From contig NZ_JAUOPH010000004.1 of NCBI RefSeq assembly GCF_030546935.1, positions 620,001 to 684,000 of the forward strand: a stretch of DNA of 64,000 bases, written 5' to 3'. A model generated the notes under the pieces. It was not told where the DNA came from and made no database searches. It saw nothing but the letters and a program-made list of their open reading frames with translations. This document shows positions 57,980-64,000 of this stretch, in pieces; position 1 is the first letter of the stretch; the number at the start of each line of letters is the position of its first letter. The position numbers were made by a program, and so were the translations under genes. The stretch is from Marinobacter sp. 2_MG-2023 (GTDB taxonomy: Bacteria > Pseudomonadota > Gammaproteobacteria > Pseudomonadales > Oleiphilaceae).

Positions 57980-58291
57980 ATGAGCCTTTCACCGGAACAG
58001 CGCCGGGAATACCGGGCTATTGCCCACCACCTGAAGCCAGTCATTATTGTGGGCGACAAAGGCCTCACCGAAAACCTCCAGGAAGAACTGGAGCGCGCCT
58101 TGAACGACCACGAACTCATCAAGATCAAAGTGGCTAGCCAGGATCGGGAAGCTCGCCAGGAAGCGATAGCAGCCCTTTGCGAAGCCAGTGGCGCCCAAGT
58201 GGTTCAGACCATCGGCAAAATTGCCGTTATCATGCGCAGGGCCAAAAAGCCCAACCCCAAGCTTTCCAATCTGCTGCGCTTTAAAAACTAA
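57980..58291 (+). CDS. yhbY: YhbY-family RNA-binding protein (CRM domain)
   Basis: This 103-residue protein has a KH-like CRM domain. Characteristic segments are SPEQRREYRAIAHHLKPVII followed by VGDKGLTENLQEELERAL with the GDKGL loop near residue 30, and VASQDREARQEAIAALCE. It is thought to associate with pre-50S ribosomal subunits. It is divergent from ftsH and convergent with greA, from which it is separated by a bidirectional terminator. Confidence 0.92.
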   Translation: MSLSPEQRREYRAIAHHLKPVIIVGDKGLTENLQEELERALNDHELIKIKVASQDREARQEAIAALCEASGAQVVQTIGKIAVIMRRAKKPNPKLSNLLRFKN

Positions 58292-58327
58292 GATTCGCGG
58301 AAGACAGGAAGCAAAACGATTAAAGTT

Positions 58328-58363
58328 AAAAAAACCGGCTGCGAAGACCACAGCCGGTTTTTT
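58328..58363. terminator. Bidirectional terminator between yhbY and greA
   Basis: AAAAACCGGCTG pairs with CAGCCGGTTTTT around a 9-base loop, with T-tracts on both strands. Confidence 0.9.
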
Positions 58364-58399
58364 ATTTTCTGCGCACTGGTTACGTTAACGTTGATCGAA

Positions 58400-58879
58400 T
58401 CAGATGTATTCCACCTTCTCGATTTCATACTCCACTGTGCCAGAGGGCACGCGGATAGCGACAACGTCATCTTCATTCTTACCCACAAGAGCACGAGCGA
58501 TGGGCGACGAGATTGAGAGCTTGCCCTCTTTGATATCCGCTTCGTCTTCACCAACAATCTGGTAAACCACCTGCTCATCCGTGTCCATGTTGATCAAGTG
58601 CACAGTCGTGCCAAAAATCACCCGCCCGGTGTTTTCCATCGTTGTGACATCGATCACCTGAGCAGCCGAGAGCTTGCCCTCAATTTCCTGGATCCGACCT
58701 TCAATAAAGCTCTGCTGCTCACGGGCAGCGTGATACTCAGCGTTCTCTTTTAGATCACCATGCTCCCGGGCATCTGAAATAGCAGCAATAACCCGCGGAC
58801 GATCCTCGGATTTCAGCTTCTGGAGCTCCTCACGAAGACGGGTTTCACCCGCTTTTGTCATAGGTACTCGTTCACTCAT
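58400..58879 (-). CDS. greA: Transcription elongation factor GreA
   Basis: This 159-residue factor rescues backtracked RNA polymerase by stimulating transcript cleavage. The N-terminal coiled coil spans about residues 8-75, with the conserved tip acids in [20 protein letters not shown] (D and E near residues 41-44). A C-terminal FKBP-like domain follows, ending in [13 protein letters not shown]. The ATG at 58879 follows AGGAAAG; a longer frame starts inside carB and is rejected. It begins 4 bp after the carB stop. Confidence 0.96.
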   Translation of the reverse strand: MSERVPMTKAGETRLREELQKLKSEDRPRVIAAISDAREHGDLKENAEYHAAREQQSFIEGRIQEIEGKLSAAQVIDVTTMENTGRVIFGTTVHLINMDTDEQVVYQIVGEDEADIKEGKLSISSPIARALVGKNEDDVVAIRVPSGTVEYEIEKVEYI

Positions 58880-58883
58880 AATC

Positions 58884-61800
58884 TTACTTTCCTGCGTGAA
58901 GGTCTTGCAGACGGCGTACTGTGCGCTCAGGTCCGAACTTGATGACCCGGCAAAAGGCTTCGCCACCCGCCAATGTTGTGGTGTAGGCCACCTTGGTCTG
59001 CAGCGCCGACTGGCGAATTTGCGCCGAATCGGACACTGCCTTGCGGCCTTCGGTTGTGTTAATTATCAGTTGAACCTGGCCATTCTTGATGGCGTCCACG
59101 ATGTGCGGCCGGCCTTCGCCAACCTTGTTCACCCGCTCAACTTCCAGGCCGGCTTCACGGAAAGCTTTGGCTGTGCCGGTGGTCGCTACAAGTTTGAAGC
59201 CGGTATCAACCAGATCCCGGGCAACCTGAACGGCACCTTCTTTATCTACATCACGAACCGACATAAACACAGTGCCTTTTGAAGGCAAGCGCTCGCCAAT
59301 CGCCAGTGAAGCCTTGGCAAAAGCCTCGTCGAAGCTGTCACCCAGCCCCATAACCTCACCGGTAGACTTCATCTCCGGCCCGAGAATAGGGTCAACCGCC
59401 GGGAATTTGTTGAACGGGAATACCGACTCTTTTACAGCGTAGTAATCAGGCACCACTTCTTTGGTAAAGCCTTGCTCGGCCAAAGACGTTCCAGCCATAA
59501 CCCTCGCCGCCACTTTCGCCAGCGATACACCAATGGCCTTGGATACAAAGGGCACCGTTCTTGAAGCGCGAGGGTTTACCTCGATCACGTAAATTTCGCC
59601 ATCCTGCCAGGCCAGCTGAACGTTCATCAAGCCCACAACTTCCAGCTCGATGGCCATTTTTCTTACCGCCTCGCGCATGGCGTCCTGCACCTCAGGCGGC
59701 AAGGTGTAGGGTGGCAAGGAGCACGCAGAGTCCCCGGAATGAATTCCCGCCTGCTCAATATGCTGCATGATACCGCCAATAACCACATCCTTGCCGTCGC
59801 AGATGGCATCAATATCCACCTCAATCGCGGCATTCAGGAAGTGGTCGAGCAATACCGGGCTATCATTGGAAACCAGTACCGCACTGCGCATGTAGCGCAC
59901 CAACTCATCTTCACCAAAAACAATTTCCATGGCTCGGCCGCCCAGCACGTATGACGGACGCACCACGAGTGGATAGCCAATTTCCCGGGCCGCCAGGATG
60001 CCTTCTTCATGGCTGCGTACGGTGGCGTTCTGCGGCTGCTTTAACCCCAGGCGATTGATCATTTGCTGGAACCGTTCACGATCCTCCGCACGGTCAATCG
60101 CATCCGGGCTGGTACCAATGATTGGCACGCCGGCAGCTTCAAGGCCACGGGCCAGTTTCAACGGTGTCTGGCCGCCATACTGAACAATTACCCCTTTGGG
60201 CTTCTCGACGTTGATGATTTCCAGCACGTCCTCAAGCGTAATCGGCTCAAAGTACAACCGGTCCGAGGTATCATAGTCGGTTGATACCGTCTCCGGGTTG
60301 CAGTTGATCATGATGGTTTCGTAACCATCTTCACGCATGGCGAGCGCCGCGTGAACACAGCAGTAGTCAAACTCTATACCCTGGCCGATCCGGTTAGGGC
60401 CACCGCCGATAACAACAATCTTTTCGCGGTCGCTGACGTCGGCTTCGCACTCTTCCTCATAGGTGGAGTACATGTAGGCAGTGTCAGAGGCAAACTCGGC
60501 GGCACAGGTGTCGACCCGCTTGTAAACCGGACGAATATTCAAGTCATGCCGCAACTTGCGCATGCTTGCTTCAGTTATACCTAACAGCTTGGCCAGGCGT
60601 GCATCGGAAAAACCCTTGCGCTTCAAACGGAACAGGGTGGCGTGATCGATATCAGCCTTGCCGGCAGACTTCAGAGCCTGCTCTTCACGAATGAGGTCTT
60701 CGATCTGCACCAGATACCACGGATCTACCTTGGTGTATTCGAACACATCCTCGACACTCAGCCCTGCGCGGAAGGCATCACCGATGTACCAGATACGATC
60801 GGCGCCCGGAACGCTCAGCTCAGTGGTCAGAGTTTCACGGGAAGTTTCCGAAGTGAACTCTTCAAGGCGCTCGTCAAAACCGTCAGAACCCACCTCCAGT
60901 CCCCGAAGGGATTTCTGCAGGGATTCCTGAAACGTGCGACCAATAGCCATGACTTCGCCCACAGATTTCATCTGGGTCGTCAGGCGGGCATCAGCCTGCG
61001 GGAATTTTTCAAAGGTGAATCGCGGGATCTTGGTAACAACGTAGTCAATACTGGGCTCGAACGACGCCGGCGTTACACCACCGGTAATCTCATTACGCAA
61101 CTCATCCAGCGTGTATCCCACTGCCAGCTTTGCAGCCACTTTGGCAATGGGGAAACCTGTGGCCTTTGAGGCCAGCGCCGATGAACGCGACACCCGGGGA
61201 TTCATTTCGATGACGACCATACGGCCGGTGTCCGGATTGATACCAAACTGAACGTTGGAGCCGCCGGTTTCCACACCAATCTCACGCAGCACGGCCAGAG
61301 AGGCATCGCGCATGATCTGGTATTCCTTGTCGGTCAGCGTTTGCGCCGGCGCGACAGTGATGGAATCCCCGGTGTGCACACCCATGGCATCGAAGTTCTC
61401 AATCGCACACACGATGATGCAGTTATCCGCCTTATCGCGGACCACTTCCATCTCGTACTCTTTCCAGCCGATCAGAGACTCGTCAATGAGCAGCTCGTTG
61501 GTTGGCGAGAGGTCCAGGCCACGGGTGCAGATTTCCTCGAACTCATCGCGGTTGTATGCAATGCCGCCACCAGAACCGCCCATGGTGAACGACGGGCGAA
61601 TAATACAGGGGAAGCCGATGTCTTCAGCCACTTCCCAGGCTTCAGCCATGGTGTGGGCAATCGAGGCACGGGGACATTCAAGCCCAATAGCCTTCATGGC
61701 TTTGTCGAAGCGGCTTCTGTCTTCTGCTTTATCAATGGTGTCGGCATTGGCGCCGATCATTTCCACACCATGCTCTGCCAGCACGCCGTGCTTTTCGAGG

Positions 61801-62102
61801 TCCAGCGCGCAGTTCAATGCGGTCTGACCACCCATGGTTGGCAGCACAGCATCGGGCTTTTCTTTTTCAATGATCTTGGCGACGGTCTGCCAGGTAATCG
61901 GCTCGATGTAGGTGGCGTCTGCCATCACGGGATCAGTCATGATGGTGGCCGGGTTCGAGTTAACCAGAATTACCCGGTAACCTTCCTCTCGCAGGGCCTT
62001 ACAGGCCTGCGCGCCGGAGTAATCAAATTCGCACGCCTGCCCGATCACAATCGGGCCTGCGCCCAGAATCAGGATGCTATTAATATCGGTCCGTTTTGGC
62101 AT
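58884..62102 (-). CDS. carB: Carbamoyl-phosphate synthase large subunit
   Basis: This 1072-residue subunit makes carbamoyl phosphate for pyrimidines and arginine. Two homologous ATP-grasp halves are visible. The first carries [20 protein letters not shown] and [15 protein letters not shown]; the second carries [20 protein letters not shown] and [15 protein letters not shown]-terminal allosteric domain starts near residue 935 ([18 protein letters not shown]). Length equals E. coli CarB (1073). It follows carA by 97 bp and precedes greA by 4 bp. Confidence 0.97.
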   Translation of the reverse strand: MPKRTDINSILILGAGPIVIGQACEFDYSGAQACKALREEGYRVILVNSNPATIMTDPVMADATYIEPITWQTVAKIIEKEKPDAVLPTMGGQTALNCALDLEKHGVLAEHGVEMIGANADTIDKAEDRSRFDKAMKAIGLECPRASIAHTMAEAWEVAEDIGFPCIIRPSFTMGGSGGGIAYNRDEFEEICTRGLDLSPTNELLIDESLIGWKEYEMEVVRDKADNCIIVCAIENFDAMGVHTGDSITVAPAQTLTDKEYQIMRDASLAVLREIGVETGGSNVQFGINPDTGRMVVIEMNPRVSRSSALASKATGFPIAKVAAKLAVGYTLDELRNEITGGVTPASFEPSIDYVVTKIPRFTFEKFPQADARLTTQMKSVGEVMAIGRTFQESLQKSLRGLEVGSDGFDERLEEFTSETSRETLTTELSVPGADRIWYIGDAFRAGLSVEDVFEYTKVDPWYLVQIEDLIREEQALKSAGKADIDHATLFRLKRKGFSDARLAKLLGITEASMRKLRHDLNIRPVYKRVDTCAAEFASDTAYMYSTYEEECEADVSDREKIVVIGGGPNRIGQGIEFDYCCVHAALAMREDGYETIMINCNPETVSTDYDTSDRLYFEPITLEDVLEIINVEKPKGVIVQYGGQTPLKLARGLEAAGVPIIGTSPDAIDRAEDRERFQQMINRLGLKQPQNATVRSHEEGILAAREIGYPLVVRPSYVLGGRAMEIVFGEDELVRYMRSAVLVSNDSPVLLDHFLNAAIEVDIDAICDGKDVVIGGIMQHIEQAGIHSGDSACSLPPYTLPPEVQDAMREAVRKMAIELEVVGLMNVQLAWQDGEIYVIEVNPRASRTVPFVSKAIGVSLAKVAARVMAGTSLAEQGFTKEVVPDYYAVKESVFPFNKFPAVDPILGPEMKSTGEVMGLGDSFDEAFAKASLAIGERLPSKGTVFMSVRDVDKEGAVQVARDLVDTGFKLVATTGTAKAFREAGLEVERVNKVGEGRPHIVDAIKNGQVQLIINTTEGRKAVSDSAQIRQSALQTKVAYTTTLAGGEAFCRVIKFGPERTVRRLQDLHAGK

Positions 62103-62199
62103 GTCTTGGTAAACCTGTCAGCAACGTTTAAATTCTTGCAGCGCAAAAACGCGGCGCGTGTCTCGGATCTGGTATGACGTATTTGTCCGTAAACCGGTG

Positions 62200-63330
62200 T
62201 TACCCCTTTCGGACTTCCATCAAACGGATAAACTCATCAAACAAGGGCGCCACATCACCAGGGCCTGGGCTTGCCTCGGGGTGCCCCTGAAAACTGAAGG
62301 CCGGCTTGTCGGTGCGGCGAATGCCCTGCAAGGTGCCATCAAACAAAGACTTGTGGGTAACTTCCAGCGAGGCCGGCAAAGACGTTTCATCGACTGCAAA
62401 GCCGTGGTTCTGACTTGTAATCATAACCGTGCCCTTATCAATGCGCTGAACCGGATGGTTGGCGCCATGATGGCCATGGCTCATCTTCATACTTTTCGCG
62501 CCGCTGGCAAGAGCCAGAAGCTGATGACCCAGACAGATCCCAAATACCGGAATTTCGGTTTCAAGTACTTCCTGAATTGCCTTGATTGCATAGTCACAGG
62601 GCTCAGGATCTCCCGGGCCGTTAGACAGGAATATGCCATCCGGATTCATTGCCAGCACTTCTGAGGCCGGGGTTTGTGCTGGTACCACGGTGACGTCGCA
62701 GCCACGGGATACCAGCATTCGCAGAATGTTGAACTTGACGCCGTAATCCCACGCCACAACCTTGAACTTTGGCTCACCTGCCTCGGCGTAACCCTGGCCG
62801 AGCGTCCACTCACCCTGAGTCCACTTATAGGCCGTGTCACAGGTAACCTCTTTCGCCAGGTCCATACCCTTGAGACCCGGGAACGCGTTGGCCAGTTCCA
62901 GTGCACGCTCAGCAGTGGCGTCAGCGCCAGCCACAATAGCGCCATTCTGCGAACCTTTATCACGAAGGATACGCGTGAGGCGTCGGGTATCTATGTCAGC
63001 TATTCCAACAATGTTGCTGTTTCGCAGGTACTCATCCAGCGATCCGTTGCTGCGCCAGTTACTGGCCACCAAGGGCAGATCACGAATTATAAGGCCAGCT
63101 GCCTGAATGCGGTCTGACTCAACATCTTCTTCATTCACACCGGTGTTGCCAATGTGCGGGTAGGTCAGGGTTACGAGCTGGCGTGAGTAGGACGGGTCTG
63201 TCAGTATTTCCTGGTAGCCGGTCATGGCAGTATTGAATACCACTTCGCCGCTGGTTTCTCCGTCAGCGCCAATAGCGGTACCGTAAAACAGGCTTCCGTC
63301 TGCGAGTGCAAGGATTGCGGGTGTGCTCAA
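62200..63330 (-). CDS. carA: Carbamoyl-phosphate synthase small subunit
   Basis: This 376-residue glutaminase subunit supplies ammonia to CarB. The N-terminal domain has [20 protein letters not shown] and [13 protein letters not shown]. The class I amidotransferase triad is present: cysteine in [15 protein letters not shown] near residue 267, and histidine with glutamate in [11 protein letters not shown]. The proposed start is a TTG at 63330, giving [16 protein letters not shown], with AGGATA 7 bases upstream. An ATG five codons earlier (63345) is possible but lacks a good ribosome site, and the TTG version matches the usual length of Pseudomonas CarA. Confidence 0.93.
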   Translation of the reverse strand: MSTPAILALADGSLFYGTAIGADGETSGEVVFNTAMTGYQEILTDPSYSRQLVTLTYPHIGNTGVNEEDVESDRIQAAGLIIRDLPLVASNWRSNGSLDEYLRNSNIVGIADIDTRRLTRILRDKGSQNGAIVAGADATAERALELANAFPGLKGMDLAKEVTCDTAYKWTQGEWTLGQGYAEAGEPKFKVVAWDYGVKFNILRMLVSRGCDVTVVPAQTPASEVLAMNPDGIFLSNGPGDPEPCDYAIKAIQEVLETEIPVFGICLGHQLLALASGAKSMKMSHGHHGANHPVQRIDKGTVMITSQNHGFAVDETSLPASLEVTHKSLFDGTLQGIRRTDKPAFSFQGHPEASPGPGDVAPLFDEFIRLMEVRKG

Positions 63331-63399
63331 GGCTTGTATCCTCATCGAGTGGCGTACCGGTTCGTCACGAACAGGAACGCAAGCGCAAATTCAGGTCGC

Positions 63400-63464
63400 A
63401 AAAAAGCGAGAGGGAGTAAAAACTCCGTCCCGCTTTCTGTTATCCGGGAACACTTTTTGTTCCC
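63400..63464 (-). promoter_or_regulatory. Tandem hairpins in the carA leader
   Basis: On the minus strand a 7-bp hairpin (GGGAACA/TGTTCCC, loop AAAAG) at 63446-63464 is followed by a larger stem (63403-63436, AAAGCG/CGCTTT plus GGAG/CTCC) ending in six T. The second is terminator-like and lies 70 bases before the carA start. It could end dapB transcripts or attenuate carA. Confidence 0.55.
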
Positions 63465-63581
63465 TGGGCTTTTTCAAAGCCTACGCTTGGTGCAGTTAAA
63501 CCGCCTTATTGTATAAAATTTGCAGTTTTGTGTCCATGGAAAATCGCCTTGCAGTGGAGCATGCCTGTAACACCGGCCGGC

Positions 63582-63681
63582 ACTCGGCATATTCGCTCCG
63601 GGAACCGCTACGAGCACATCCATGTGCGCTTGTCTCCGGCCGTCCTTGGCCTCCGACATTCCCGGAGCGAAGATGCCAAGC
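63582..63681 (-). ncRNA. TwoAYGGAY-like structured element, copy 2
   Basis: The outer stem is imperfect (about 20 of 23 pairs, 63582-63604 with 63659-63681). On the minus strand the two inner hairpins are GGCC/GGCC with loop AAGGAC and GCAC/GTGC with loop ATGGAT, followed by CTCGTAGCG. It lies about 45 bases after the dapB stop. The arms again share little with copies 1 and 3 beyond a CCGGGA segment in common with copy 1. Confidence 0.68.
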
Positions 63682-63724
63682 CCCCGCCTTAAAGCGTGAC
63701 CTCAACTCTCTTATCCTTAACGCC

Positions 63725-64000
<276 letters not shown>

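Noticed and set aside
61341-62177. 278-codon + strand frame opposite carB
   Set aside because: It is a shadow of the conserved carB coding sequence.

Overview
The window reads as a gammaproteobacterial chromosome segment, most likely Marinobacter or a close relative. This is inferred from protein character and gene order: the two-subunit arginine succinyltransferase (AruF/AruG), the block dapB-carA-carB-greA / yhbY / ftsH-folP-glmM-tpiA-secG-tRNA-Leu-rimP-nusA-infB-rbfA-truB-rpsO-pnp, and moderate GC content. No phage, insertion sequence, CRISPR array or defence island is visible. Coding density is high, and most genes are recognisable housekeeping or catabolic genes.

Positions 1-16300 hold an arginine uptake and catabolism region. 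It starts with the end of a GntR/FCD regulator, followed by a basic amino acid ABC transporter (ATPase, binding protein, two permeases) and the desuccinylase astE on the + strand. The remaining succinyltransferase-pathway genes (aruC, aruF, aruG, astD, astB) form a minus-strand operon. Between the two parts sit an RND efflux pair and a TetR regulator with a clear palindromic operator. Together the arginine genes would import arginine and convert it to glutamate and succinate.

Positions 16400-34000 hold single genes and small operons: an exonuclease/GIY-YIG fusion, a porin, a DUF2478 protein, the pyruvate dehydrogenase genes aceE-aceF, a stand-alone KamA-type radical SAM enzyme, a large unrecognised lipoprotein, a LuxR-type regulator, a CnoX/YbbN-like thioredoxin, a Lon protease and a MarR regulator. 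Positions 34300-39350 encode a complete branched-chain amino acid ABC transporter (livKHMGF). Positions 39500-42850 encode three envelope proteins: DUF3015, DUF4105 and a lipoprotein alpha/beta hydrolase.

From 43000 to the end, nearly everything is on the minus strand and concerns translation, RNA decay, cell-wall and folate precursors, and carbamoyl phosphate. RNA-level control signals are dense here: structured hairpins between rpsO and pnp, a promoter plus two terminators ahead of rimP-nusA, a terminator between ftsH and folP, and hairpins ahead of carA. The rRNA methyltransferase gene rlmE, normally beside ftsH, is missing.

The most unusual signal is a three-copy structured element at about 3.9, 42.9 and 63.6 kb. 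Each copy has a long outer stem whose sequence differs completely between copies but stays self-complementary. Each stem encloses two hairpins with loops of the form A(T/A)GGA(T/C). This matches what I remember of the TwoAYGGAY RNA motif, which has no known function.
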